From UBA8437 sp963582065 (GTDB taxonomy: Bacteria > Planctomycetota > Planctomycetia > Planctomycetales > Planctomycetaceae), in NCBI GenBank assembly GCA_963582065.1, contig CAUZRQ010000007.1, positions 28,493 to 92,492 on the forward strand: a stretch of 64,000 nucleotides of DNA, read 5' to 3'. This document shows, in pieces, positions 8,830-18,204 of this stretch; positions within the stretch are counted from its first letter, which is position 1; the number at the start of each line of letters is the position of its first letter. The notes beneath the pieces are model-generated. The model made no database searches, had not been told where the DNA came from, and worked only from the letters and a program-made list of their open reading frames with translations. Both the position numbers and the translations under genes were made by a program.

Positions 8830-11502
8830 TCAGTCGACGATTGGCAACGGCGAGGCGATCTCGGTTGCGTTGTTCGGATCGTGGGCGGTGAAGACGAACC
8901 CGTCGGTTTGCCCGTCGACGACCAGTCGTGATCCCTCGGGGAATTCTCCGGCCAACAGCCTGTTGGCCAGCCCATTCTGGATCCGCTGCTGAATGACCCG
9001 CTTCAGTGGCCGTGCCCCGTAGAGCCGGTCGTAGCCTTCGGCGGCCAGCAGTTCCCGGGCAGCATTGGTGACGTCCAGTTGGTGTCCCTGCTCGGCCAGT
9101 TGGCCGGCAAGCCTGTTGAGTTGCAGGTCGACGATGTGGCGGATGTCGTCACGCTCGAGCGGCGAAAAGACAATCGTCTCGTCGATCCGGTTGAGAAACT
9201 CGGGAAGAAATTCGCTGCGCAGCATCTCGGCCAGAGTCTCGTCGATCGCCGCGGTGTCGTCCTGCTCGACATGTTCCAGGATGGCCCGGCTGCCCAGGTT
9301 GCTGGTCATCACGATCAACGTGTTGGAGAAGTCGACGGTGCGGCCCTGTCCGTCGGTCAGGCGGCCGTCGTCGAGCACTTGCAGCAGGACATTGAAGATG
9401 TCTCGATGCGCCTTCTCGATCTCGTCGAGCAGGATCACGCAGTAGGGCTTCCGTCGGACCGTTTCGGTCAGCCGGCCACCCGCCTCGTAGCCGACGTACC
9501 CGGGTGGCGCCCCGATCAGGCGTGCGACCGAGTGCGGCTCCATGAACTCGCTCATGTCGATCCGCACGATCGCCCGTTCGTCGTCGAAGAGAAACTCTGC
9601 GAGGGCCTTGCAGAGTTCGGTCTTGCCCACGCCGGTGGGACCCAGGAACAGGAACGAACCGATCGGCCGTCCGGGCTCGCCCAGTCCCGATCGAGAACGG
9701 CGGATCGCGTTGGCGACCGCCTCGACCGCGTCGTTCTGGCCGATGACGCGACGGTGCATCACCGACTCCATCTCGAGCAGTTTTTCCCGCTCGGCCCTGA
9801 GCATTCGTGACACGGGGATTCCCGTCCAGGTGCTGACCACCTGTGCGATGTCCTCCGCGGTGACCTTCTCCCGCAGCATCCGCTCGCAGTTGTCCTGATC
9901 GGTCGCGGCGATGCGGAACTCGAGTTGTTCGAGATCGGCTTCGGCGGCGCGGAGTTCTGATTCCGTCTCGTGAGTGGTGATGAAGTCCTCGTTGAGGTTC
10001 GTTTGGCGGGCACGGGCAAAGGCACGCTCATAGGCCGTCTGGAGTCTCTCGATCGACTCTTTCAGCGGTTGCAGTTGTCCCAGGACCTGTTTTTCGGATT
10101 CCCACTGGGCTTTCAGTCGTGTGACGTCCTCCTCGCGGTCGGCGATCTGTCGCTTGAGATCTTCCAGCCGTTCGCGGCTTTCGGGACTTCCGTCGTCGGC
10201 CTCGTCGGCCAGGGCGGTTGCCTCGATCTGCATCCGCGTCAGTTGACGAGTGGCCTCATCGATCTCGGCCGGCATCGAGTCGATTTCCATCCGCAGCCGG
10301 CTGGCCGATTCATCGACCAGGTCGATCGCCTTGTCGGGGAGGAATCGGTCGCCGATGTAGCGATCCGAGAGCGTGGCAGCGGCGGTCAGTGCATCATCTG
10401 TGATCCGGACACCATGGTGTGTTTCGTACCGGTCCTTGAGTCCTCGGAGGATGGAGACGGTGTCGTCGACGGACGGCTCCTCGACCAGGACCGGCTGAAA
10501 TCGGCGTTCGAGCGCCGCGTCCTGTTCGATGTGCTGTCGGTATTCGTCGAGCGTGGTGGCTCCGACGCAGTGGAGTTCGCCTCGGGCGAGCATCGGTTTG
10601 AGCAGATTGGAGGCGTCAAGAGATCCCTCGGAGGCACCGGCTCCGACGACGGTGTGCAATTCGTCGATGAACAGGATCACCCGGCCGTCGGAGGCCTGGA
10701 CTTCCTTGAGAACCGCCTTGAGCCGATCCTCGAATTCGCCCCGGTACTTCGCCCCGGCGATCATCGCGCCCAGGTCCAGGGCGACGACGCTCTTGTTAGC
10801 CAGTTGTGTGGGAACATCGCCCCGGACGATTCGCTGAGCCAGTCCTTCGACAATGGCGGTCTTGCCGACGCCCGGCTCGCCGATCAGTACCGGGTTGTTC
10901 TTGCGTCGCCGTGATAGCACCTGGATGACGCGGCGAATTTCCTGGTCGCGACCGATGACCGGATCGAGCCGCCCATCGTGAGCCAGTTCCACCAGGTCCT
11001 TGCCGTATTGTGCCAGCGCATCATATTTGTCTTCGGGGGTATCGTCGTTGACCTGCTGGTTGCCCCGAATCAACTCGAGTGCCGCCAGCACGTCGCGCTC
11101 TTCAACGGCACACAAATGCAGCAGGCGTCCGGCAGCGTCGTCACAGGTGGTCAGTGCCAGCAGCAGGTGCTCGGTCGAGAGGTAACTGTCGCCCATCGCC
11201 TCGGCACGACGGCGGGCTTCGGTGAACAGCTCGGGCAGGCCGGGCGAGGCGGCCGGTTCGGCGCCGGTGCCCGAGACCTGGGGCAGGCGGTCCAGTTCCC
11301 CATCGACCAGGCCTTGGAGTCGAGCCGAATCGACGCCGATGCGGTCGAACAAAGAGCCGACAACGCCGCCACGCTCGTCGAGCAATGAGGCCAGCAGGTG
11401 AAGCGGGGACAGGAACTGGTGACGCCGGTTTTGGGCGGACTGCTGTGCCCGCATCACGGCGTCACGCGCCTTGATCGTCAATCGGTCCAGCGGCAGGCTC
11501 AT
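8830..11502 (-). CDS. clpB: ATP-dependent disaggregase ClpB
   Basis: 890 aa, slightly longer than the usual ~860. N-terminal Clp repeats occupy residues 1-145; AAA-1 has Walker A GEPGVGKT at 208-215 and the LFIDELHTVVGAG Walker B region; a coiled-coil middle domain spans about 405-540 with heptad-like Glu/Arg/Leu sequence; AAA-2 has Walker A GPTGVGKT at 621-628 and the pore loop GYVGYEAGG. The presence of the middle domain separates it from ClpA/ClpC. ClpB works with DnaK to resolubilise aggregated proteins in the cytoplasm. It follows dnaK by 15 bp on the same strand, so the pair is probably one heat-shock transcript driven from the promoter at 13510-13525. No grpE or dnaJ is adjacent. Confidence 0.97.
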   Translation of the reverse strand: MSLPLDRLTIKARDAVMRAQQSAQNRRHQFLSPLHLLASLLDERGGVVGSLFDRIGVDSARLQGLVDGELDRLPQVSGTGAEPAASPGLPELFTEARRRAEAMGDSYLSTEHLLLALTTCDDAAGRLLHLCAVEERDVLAALELIRGNQQVNDDTPEDKYDALAQYGKDLVELAHDGRLDPVIGRDQEIRRVIQVLSRRRKNNPVLIGEPGVGKTAIVEGLAQRIVRGDVPTQLANKSVVALDLGAMIAGAKYRGEFEDRLKAVLKEVQASDGRVILFIDELHTVVGAGASEGSLDASNLLKPMLARGELHCVGATTLDEYRQHIEQDAALERRFQPVLVEEPSVDDTVSILRGLKDRYETHHGVRITDDALTAAATLSDRYIGDRFLPDKAIDLVDESASRLRMEIDSMPAEIDEATRQLTRMQIEATALADEADDGSPESRERLEDLKRQIADREEDVTRLKAQWESEKQVLGQLQPLKESIERLQTAYERAFARARQTNLNEDFITTHETESELRAAEADLEQLEFRIAATDQDNCERMLREKVTAEDIAQVVSTWTGIPVSRMLRAEREKLLEMESVMHRRVIGQNDAVEAVANAIRRSRSGLGEPGRPIGSFLFLGPTGVGKTELCKALAEFLFDDERAIVRIDMSEFMEPHSVARLIGAPPGYVGYEAGGRLTETVRRKPYCVILLDEIEKAHRDIFNVLLQVLDDGRLTDGQGRTVDFSNTLIVMTSNLGSRAILEHVEQDDTAAIDETLAEMLRSEFLPEFLNRIDETIVFSPLERDDIRHIVDLQLNRLAGQLAEQGHQLDVTNAARELLAAEGYDRLYGARPLKRVIQQRIQNGLANRLLAGEFPEGSRLVVDGQTDGFVFTAHDPNNATEIASPLPIVD

Positions 11503-11517
11503 TTCGCTCCTCCCGGG

Positions 11518-13446
11518 CTAGTCGTCCTCTTTCTTCTCGAACTCCGCATCGATCACGTCGTCGTCTGCAGCGTCGCCGGCGGTCCCCTCAGCAGCGGCCC
11601 CCTCGGGGGCGGCACCCGCGGCCCCTGACTCGTCGGCCGACTCGTACATGTGCTTGGAGAGTGCGTGGGTGGCCTGTTCGAGTTCGCTGACCGCGGCGTT
11701 GATCGCATCGGCATCTTCACCCGAAGACGCCTCGTTGACCTTGGCGACGGCCACTTCGATCGCTTCCTTCGAACCGTCGTCGAGTGTCTCGGCGTGCTCG
11801 GTCATCAACTTCTCGGTCTCGTAGACCAGCGTCGATGACTTGTTGCGGGCTTCGGCCAGGTCCCGCTTGTTCTTGTCCTCCTCGGCATGCTCCTCGGCCG
11901 CCTGCCGCGCCTGCTCGATCTCGTCCTCGGACAGGCCGCTGGATTCCTCGATGCGAACAGACTGTTCCTTGTTGGTTGCCTTGTCCTTGGCGGTGACGTT
12001 GAGGATCCCGTTGACGTCGATGTCGAAGGTGACCTCGACTTGCGGGACGTTGCGGGGCGCGGGTGGAATGCCGTCGAGGTTAAACTGGCCGAGTTGCCGG
12101 TTGTCGTGGGCCATCTGTCGTTCGCCCTGGAAGACCTGGACGGTGACGGCCGTCTGGTTGTCGGCCGCGGTCGAAAAGATCTCGCTCCGCGAGGTCGGGA
12201 TCGTCGTGTTCCGTTCGATCAAGGTCGTCATGATGCCCCCCTCGGTCTCGATTCCCAGCGACAGCGGGGTCACGTCCAGCAGCACCACGTCGGTGACTTC
12301 TCCCGCGATGATCCCGCCCTGGATCGCCGCCCCCAAAGCCACCACCTCGTCGGGGTTCACGCCACGGTGGGGCTCGCGGTTGAACAGTTCCTTGACGAAA
12401 TCCTGCACCTTGGGGATTCGTGTCGAACCGCCGACCAGCACCACCTCCTCGATGTCCGACGGTTTGAGCTTTGCGTCCGAAAGCGCGTCGAGAATCGGCT
12501 TGCGACAACGCTCGACCAGGCCGTCGATCAATCGCTCGAAATCGGCACGGGTGATCGAGAGCTGAAGATGTTTCGCCTCGCGGTTGGCGTCCGCGATGAT
12601 GAACGGCAGGTTGATGTCGGTCGTCTGGGCGGTCGACAGTTCCTGCTTGGCCTTCTCTGAGGCCTCGCGGAGACGCTGAAGCGCCATCGCGTCTTCCCGG
12701 AGATCGATGCCCTGTTCTGACTGGAAGGTGTCGGCGATGTAGTTGATCAACACCTCGTCAAAGTCGTCACCGCCCAGGTGCGTGTCTCCATTGGTGCTGA
12801 GTACCTCGACCGACTCCGCGTCGACCTCGAGAATCGAGACGTCGAAGGTGCCCCCGCCGAGATCGAACACGGCGATCTTCTGATCCTGTTTCTTGTCCAT
12901 CCCGTAGGCCAGAGACGCAGCCGTCGGCTCGTTGATGATTCGCTCGACCTCGAGCCCGGCGATCTGGCCGGCGTCCTTGGTCGCCTGACGCTGCGCGTCG
13001 TTGAAATACGCCGGTACGGTGACCACCGCACGGTTCACCTTGTGCCCCAGATAGCTCTCGGCCGCCTCCTTCAACTTCCGCAAGACCAAGGCCGAAATTT
13101 CTGGTGGCTTGTACGTCTCACCGGCTGCCCCCACTTCCACATAGTCCTCGGATTTGCCAATCACCGAGTACGGTACGATCTTCTCCTCAGCCGAGACCTC
13201 GCTGTGGCGACGACCCATGAATCTCTTGATTGAGTAGACGGTGTTCTCCGGGTTGGTGACCGCCTGTCGCTTGGCCTGCTCGCCGACCAACGTCTCCCCC
13301 TGGTCGGTGAATGCCACAACGCTGGGTGTCAGACGATTGCCCTCCTGGTTGGCCAGCACCTTCGGCTCACCACCTTCGAGCACCGACACCACCGAATTGG
13401 TGGTCCCGAGGTCGATTCCAATCACTTTTTCGTTTTCCAGGGCCAT
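11518..13446 (-). CDS. dnaK: Molecular chaperone DnaK (Hsp70)
   Basis: 642 aa, normal length. The nucleotide-binding domain begins VIGIDLGTTNSVVSVLEGG, contains the phosphate-2 loop VFDLGGGTFDVSILEVD and the NEPTAASLAYG segment; the substrate-binding domain has the LLDVTPLSLGIETEGG signature; the C-terminal tail is Ala/Gly-rich and ends in DVIDAEFEKKEDD, the EEVD-like acidic end seen in bacterial DnaK. It binds exposed hydrophobic segments of proteins in an ATP cycle and hands aggregates to ClpB, encoded 15 bp downstream. The start is ATG 13446. Its upstream region holds a near-consensus sigma-54 promoter and two enhancer-like palindromes, rather than an obvious CIRCE element (TTAGCACTC inverted repeat), which I did not find. 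Confidence 0.98.
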   Translation of the reverse strand: MALENEKVIGIDLGTTNSVVSVLEGGEPKVLANQEGNRLTPSVVAFTDQGETLVGEQAKRQAVTNPENTVYSIKRFMGRRHSEVSAEEKIVPYSVIGKSEDYVEVGAAGETYKPPEISALVLRKLKEAAESYLGHKVNRAVVTVPAYFNDAQRQATKDAGQIAGLEVERIINEPTAASLAYGMDKKQDQKIAVFDLGGGTFDVSILEVDAESVEVLSTNGDTHLGGDDFDEVLINYIADTFQSEQGIDLREDAMALQRLREASEKAKQELSTAQTTDINLPFIIADANREAKHLQLSITRADFERLIDGLVERCRKPILDALSDAKLKPSDIEEVVLVGGSTRIPKVQDFVKELFNREPHRGVNPDEVVALGAAIQGGIIAGEVTDVVLLDVTPLSLGIETEGGIMTTLIERNTTIPTSRSEIFSTAADNQTAVTVQVFQGERQMAHDNRQLGQFNLDGIPPAPRNVPQVEVTFDIDVNGILNVTAKDKATNKEQSVRIEESSGLSEDEIEQARQAAEEHAEEDKNKRDLAEARNKSSTLVYETEKLMTEHAETLDDGSKEAIEVAVAKVNEASSGEDADAINAAVSELEQATHALSKHMYESADESGAAGAAPEGAAAEGTAGDAADDDVIDAEFEKKEDD

Positions 13447-13509
13447 CTCGTACGTCTCCTCACGCCGTGGACTTTTTCACTCACAAGTTGCCTCTTGGCC
13501 CAAATAAAA

Positions 13510-13525
13510 TGCAAACAGTGTGCCA
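13510..13525 (-). promoter_or_regulatory. Sigma-54 (-24/-12) promoter of dnaK-clpB
   Basis: On the minus strand the 16 bases read TGGCACACTGTTTGCA. This matches the sigma-54 consensus TGGCACGNNNNTTGCW at every specified position except G7, with exact GG/GC spacing. A start site about 12 bases beyond the GC would give a leader of roughly 50 nt before the dnaK ATG at 13446. The surrounding 60 bases are only about 40% GC, unlike the flanking genes. Confidence 0.75.
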
Positions 13526-13624
13526 AGATGTGGTAGGACATGAGAGGTGATATGTAAGATACTGTTATAACACAGGTTGCGTTTTTGTGTTGGGCGTTTG
13601 CGGTTCTAAAGAGCGAGATGATTC

Positions 13625-13682
13625 TGCCAAAGTGGCACGTAGTACTGCACTCAACTTCACTCTGGATAGTGCCATAGTGGCA
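13625..13682. promoter_or_regulatory. Two palindromic sites, candidate enhancer for sigma-54 activator
   Basis: Two copies of the inverted repeat TGCCA-N3-TGGCA occur at 13625-13637 (spacer AAG) and 13670-13682 (spacer TAG), 45 bp centre to centre. Both contain the core GCCAWAGTGGCA. They lie 100-170 bp upstream of the dnaK -24/-12 element, the usual distance for binding sites of bacterial enhancer-binding proteins. No activator gene is in the window. Alternative: sites for a repressor acting on the plus-strand promoter at 13710-13738. Confidence 0.5.
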
Positions 13683-13709
13683 GCTTTCAGTCAGGTACCG
13701 ACGAACCGC

Positions 13710-13738
13710 TTGACAGCCTGAGTAGCGACCGGTACAAC
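13710..13738 (+). promoter_or_regulatory. Sigma-70-type promoter, probably for pheA
   Basis: TTGACA, 17-bp spacer, TACAAC on the plus strand. The start site would be near 13745, about 290 nt before the pheA start, giving an unusually long leader. Confidence 0.5.
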
Positions 13739-14038
13739 ACGCCGAAACCACTGTCCCAGCGTGGTTTTGTGTCTAAACTGTGAGGAGGTGCCCCGCCCCC
13801 CCCCTCGATGCAGCAGAACTGGCGATGGGGGATACCGTGACGGGGTGATTGGATGTCGCGTTGGGTGGTGACAGGACTTTGTTGATCACGGGCTTGGCAG
13901 TGGCATTCGCGCCAATGGCCTTTCGATCTGCTGTACCCATCTCCTGTGTGACGATCAACGGATGAAACATCGCTGATATGTGGCGATGTCAATGAGCTCG
14001 ACTCAGGACTGCGGTTGCCGGGAACCGGAGCTGAACTG
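13739..14038 (+). other. Non-coding leader upstream of pheA
   Basis: About 300 bases with no convincing gene on either strand. It begins with a perfect 7-bp hairpin (AAACCAC 13745-13751 with GTGGTTT 13761-13767, 9-base loop, followed by T and GTG), then a GAGGAGG purine stretch and a run of nine C at 13796-13804. Short frames start here (for example ATG at 13808, ten codons), but none has a well-placed ribosome-binding site. No repeated Phe codons of a classical phe attenuator were noticed. It may be leader RNA or only spacer. Confidence 0.35.
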
Positions 14039-15178
14039 ATGGCCAAGAAGAAGTCGACGAACATCAAGAAGGCGAAATCGGCGACGAACCCACGTTCACG
14101 CCGGTCGTTGAAGAGATTGGCGTCATTGCAGTCGCGGTTGAAGAAACTCGACCGCGACCTGGTCAAGCGACTGCATGAGCGGGCGAAATTGACGACCGAT
14201 TACCTGTCGTTGCTGCCGGACCAGCAGCGGGCGTTGTACGACCCGGCGTCCGACGATGCCTTGTGGTCTCAGCTGGAGAAGCAATCGGGTGCGTTGCCCT
14301 TTGCAGCTCTTCGCGGGATCTACCGCGAGTTGCTCAGCGCGTCGCGTCGGGCGATCAAGACCTCCCGGGTGGTGTATCTCGGTCCCCAGTTCAGCTACAC
14401 GCACTTGGCGGCGATCGAGCGATTCGGCAAGTGGTCGGATCTGATCCCGGTGAACACGATCGCGGCGGTTTTCGAGGAGGTCAACCGGGGTCATGCCGAG
14501 TACGGCATTGTGCCGATCGAAAACAGCACCGATGGGCGAATTGTCGACACTCTCGACATGTTCACCCGGATGCCGCTGAGGATCTGTGGAGAAGTTCAGA
14601 TCGCGGTCAATCACAACCTGCTGGCCCGTTGTACCCGCAGCGAGATCACCGAGATCTACAGCAAGCCGCAGGCGCTGTCGCAGTGCCGGGGCTGGTTGAG
14701 TCGCAACATGCCCCAGTCGCGTTTGATCGAGGTGACCAGCACGTCGACCGCGGCACAGTTGGCTCGTGACAAGCCGGGGGCGGCGGCGGTGGCCAGCCGG
14801 CAGGCGGGGATTGAATACGACATCCCGGTGGTGGCGGCCAGTATCCAGGACAACGAGGAAAACGTGACCCGCTTCGCGGTGATCGGGGACGATACCCTGG
14901 CCCGGACCGGCAGCGATCGAACTGCCATCCTGTTGCAGGTGCCCCACAGGCCCGGTTCTCTGGCCGATGCCCTGGCGGTTTTCAAGAAGAACAAATTGAA
15001 TCTGACGTGGATCGAGTCGTTTCCGCTGCGGCGGCCCGAGAACGGTTACCTGTTCTTTCTGGACTTCGAGGGCCACTCCGGCGATACGAGAACCAAGCGG
15101 GCTCTCGAAGATCTGGAGAGTCAGGCCATCCGACTGGAAGTCCTCGGCTCCTATCCTCGCAGCAAATTGCTCCGCTGA
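14039..15178 (+). CDS. pheA: Bifunctional chorismate mutase / prephenate dehydratase (P-protein)
   Basis: 379 aa. After a strongly basic 30-residue tail (MAKKKSTNIKKAKS...), residues about 35-115 resemble a chorismate mutase type II helical domain (LKKLDRDLVKRLHERAKLT; start of helix 1), though it is diverged. The prephenate dehydratase domain follows: YLGPQFSYTHLAA, YGIVPIENSTDGRI, then the ACT domain with ILLQVPHRPGSLADALAVF and NLTWIESFPLRRPENGYLFF, which binds phenylalanine for feedback control (ESRP-like motif ESFP). It converts chorismate to phenylpyruvate in phenylalanine synthesis. ATG 14039 is chosen for GGAG eight bases upstream. aroF follows 85 bp later, pairing first and last steps of the pathway. 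Whether the mutase domain is active needs alignment. Confidence 0.9.
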   Translation: MAKKKSTNIKKAKSATNPRSRRSLKRLASLQSRLKKLDRDLVKRLHERAKLTTDYLSLLPDQQRALYDPASDDALWSQLEKQSGALPFAALRGIYRELLSASRRAIKTSRVVYLGPQFSYTHLAAIERFGKWSDLIPVNTIAAVFEEVNRGHAEYGIVPIENSTDGRIVDTLDMFTRMPLRICGEVQIAVNHNLLARCTRSEITEIYSKPQALSQCRGWLSRNMPQSRLIEVTSTSTAAQLARDKPGAAAVASRQAGIEYDIPVVAASIQDNEENVTRFAVIGDDTLARTGSDRTAILLQVPHRPGSLADALAVFKKNKLNLTWIESFPLRRPENGYLFFLDFEGHSGDTRTKRALEDLESQAIRLEVLGSYPRSKLLR

Positions 15179-15263
15179 GTTCCTCGCGTTCTCGGCACTC
15201 AACGCACCAGCCCGCGGTGACGGTTTTCGGATCGGCCCGGGCGCTTCGACTGAAGGATCGACC

Positions 15264-16304
<1,041 letters not shown>

Positions 16305-16412
16305 GCCGGGTGGCTCGTATTCGACATTGGAATGGTGCCCGACGGGCGGGTGGAGAATCGTGGCATTGTTGAAATCAACGGCCCGCGGTGTCGGGTCGAG
16401 GAGCAGGGTGGG

Positions 16413-17174
16413 ATGAGACGGACTCTGGTTGCGGGCAACTGGAAGATGAACACCGGCCGGGCGGAGGCTCTGGAATTGGCCAGTGGGTTGGTCGAGCATT
16501 GCGGTGAGCCGGGTGCGGTCGACGTGATGATTGCTCCGCCGTTCGTCTGGCTCGAGGCTGTAGCCGGAGTGGTCGAGGGGTCGGCGGTGCAATTGGCGGC
16601 GCAGAACGCATCGTGTGAGTCTCCGGGGGCCTTCACCGGAGAGGTGGCCCTGGCGATGGTCGCCGAGGTGGGTTGTGGCATGGTGATCGTCGGCCACAGC
16701 GAACGGCGGCAGCTCTTTGGCGATTCCGACGAACTGGTCGGCCGCAAGGTGGCTGCGGCGCGACTGGCCGGCCTGGGAGTGATTCTCTGTGTCGGTGAAA
16801 CTCGTGAGCAACGGGAGGCGGATGAGACAACAGCGGTGCTCACGCGGCAACTCCTGGCCGGCCTCGAAGCGGTTGACGACCAGATGGTCGACGGGCTGGT
16901 TCTGGCATACGAGCCGATCTGGGCTATCGGTACCGGCCTGGTGGCCACCACCGACCAGGCCGAATCGGCCCACGCCCACCTTCGCAACCAACTGGCGGTT
17001 CGCTACAATTCCGATGTGGCCGACGCCACGAGGATCCTGTACGGGGGCAGCGTCAAGCCGGACAATGCTGCTGACCTGATGAGTCGACCCGATGTCGACG
17101 GGGCGCTTGTCGGGGGAGCCAGCCTGTCTGTTGAGTCGTTTGTCGCCATCATCAATGCCGCCGCTGGTGTTTGA
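16413..17174 (+). CDS. tpiA: Triosephosphate isomerase
   Basis: 253 aa, standard length. The N-terminus MRRTLVAGNWKMN gives substrate-binding Asn9/Lys11; VIVGHSERR carries the catalytic His; LAYEPIWAIGTG carries the catalytic Glu followed by the flexible phosphate-gripping loop 6; ILYGGSVKPDN completes the barrel. It interconverts dihydroxyacetone phosphate and glyceraldehyde 3-phosphate in glycolysis. ATG 16413 is selected because the protein family starts here and GAGGAG lies 9 bases upstream, although the frame is open back to 16332. It is followed after 69 bp by secG, an order (tpiA-secG) common in many bacteria. Confidence 0.97.
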   Translation: MRRTLVAGNWKMNTGRAEALELASGLVEHCGEPGAVDVMIAPPFVWLEAVAGVVEGSAVQLAAQNASCESPGAFTGEVALAMVAEVGCGMVIVGHSERRQLFGDSDELVGRKVAAARLAGLGVILCVGETREQREADETTAVLTRQLLAGLEAVDDQMVDGLVLAYEPIWAIGTGLVATTDQAESAHAHLRNQLAVRYNSDVADATRILYGGSVKPDNAADLMSRPDVDGALVGGASLSVESFVAIINAAAGV

Positions 17175-17243
17175 CCATCAGGATCGATCGCACACCACGA
17201 CTCCACCTCTCCCACGAGTGACGCTTCCGATGGAGACGACCCG

Positions 17244-18173
17244 GTGAAGGACCTGCTCGAACACCTCAAGAACTACTGGAAGGTCTACCTGCTGTTCGTG
17301 GTTCTGACCGCGCTGTGCTTTCTCATCGGCTGGCTTATCGGTGGCCACAGCACCGGATTGGCCTGGGCCCTGGTTGTCGACGGCAGCCTGATGATCATGA
17401 TCATCCTGCTCCAGGTGGGACGTGGTGGCGGACTGGTCGGAGCCCTTGGGGGCATGGGGGGCCAGAGTGCTTTCGGTACCCGTGCCGGTGACGCCTTCAC
17501 CGGAATCACCATCGTGCTGACGGTGATGTGGGTGTTGCTGGCCGGGTTCGGTGGGATCACCCTGAGAGCCGACCGGGGAAACCAGACATTTGATCAGCCC
17601 GTGGTGCGGTTGCTCGAGTCGATCGAGAGATGGGAGGGGAACGGGCAGAGGACGATCCGCGTGCCACTCTACCTCAACGGGACGCCGGCCGAAGATGTCA
17701 AAGTCTCCCTCACAACCCGTGATGACGACAACGGGGGGACGCTGGCGGCTCATAGCGTGGACACCAAGAAGAAACTCGTCACGTTCGAGGCCAAGACGAA
17801 CGAGTTGCGGCAGACGGTCGAGATCAAATACGACGGTGATTCGAAGCCCAACGTGGACTGGAGCTTCACGATTCGAATCTCCAGCATCGAAAACGGTATC
17901 CCCAAGGTGGGAGAAGAGATCACCAGGGTTACGATCAAGGATGATGATGGTGGTCTGGGAGAACTCGAGCTCAAGAGCGCCAAGGATCTGATTCCAGATT
18001 CGAGCGAAGCCGCGTCGACCGAAAAGACACCGGCTGAGACGAAACCGGCTGAGAAGACACCGGCTGCGAAGACACCGGCTGCGAAGACACCGGCTGAGAA
18101 GAAACCGGCTGAGAAGAAACCGGCTGAGAAGAAACCGGCCGCCAAGAAGCCGGCTGAGCAGCCTGGCAACTGA
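17244..18173 (+). CDS. secG: SecG translocase subunit with Calx-beta-like domain and Lys/Pro/Ala tail
   Basis: 309 aa, against about 75-110 for ordinary SecG. Residues ~14-33 form an extra N-terminal membrane helix. The SecG core (~44-107) is plain: MIMIILLQVGRGGGLVGALG, then GGQSAFGTRAGDAFTGITI and a second core helix ending in LLAGFGG. Residues ~120-236 form a beta-rich domain ending ITRVTIKDDDGG, the typical last strand of Calx-beta domains, with the preceding NELRQTVEIKYDGD matching their Ca-binding strand pattern. Residues 261-305 are nine 5-residue repeats (KTPAE/KKPAE). In E. coli SecG the C-terminus faces the periplasm, so the fused domain would probably project outside. The GTG start at 17244 has GGAG 13 bases upstream. 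It lies directly after tpiA. Confidence 0.88.
   Translation: MKDLLEHLKNYWKVYLLFVVLTALCFLIGWLIGGHSTGLAWALVVDGSLMIMIILLQVGRGGGLVGALGGMGGQSAFGTRAGDAFTGITIVLTVMWVLLAGFGGITLRADRGNQTFDQPVVRLLESIERWEGNGQRTIRVPLYLNGTPAEDVKVSLTTRDDDNGGTLAAHSVDTKKKLVTFEAKTNELRQTVEIKYDGDSKPNVDWSFTIRISSIENGIPKVGEEITRVTIKDDDGGLGELELKSAKDLIPDSSEAASTEKTPAETKPAEKTPAAKTPAAKTPAEKKPAEKKPAEKKPAAKKPAEQPGN
18024..18158 (+). repeat. Nine tandem 15-bp repeats in the secG 3' end
   Basis: Nine in-frame 15-base units encode KTPAE, TKPAE, KTPAA, KTPAA, KTPAE, KKPAE, KKPAE, KKPAA and KKPAE. Neighbouring units are nearly identical at the DNA level, so unit number may vary between strains by slippage without changing frame. Confidence 0.9.
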
Positions 18174-18204
18174 CAGCCCGAGTGGATCGACAGGCGAGAC
18201 GATT

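Noticed and set aside
13633..13649. TGGCACG followed by TGCA on the plus strand as a second sigma-54 promoter toward pheA
   Set aside because: The GG to GC spacing is one base too long, which sigma-54 does not tolerate; it is better explained as part of the upstream palindrome.
18024..18158. CRISPR-like repeats
   Set aside because: Units are 15 bp, contiguous without spacers and in frame within secG.
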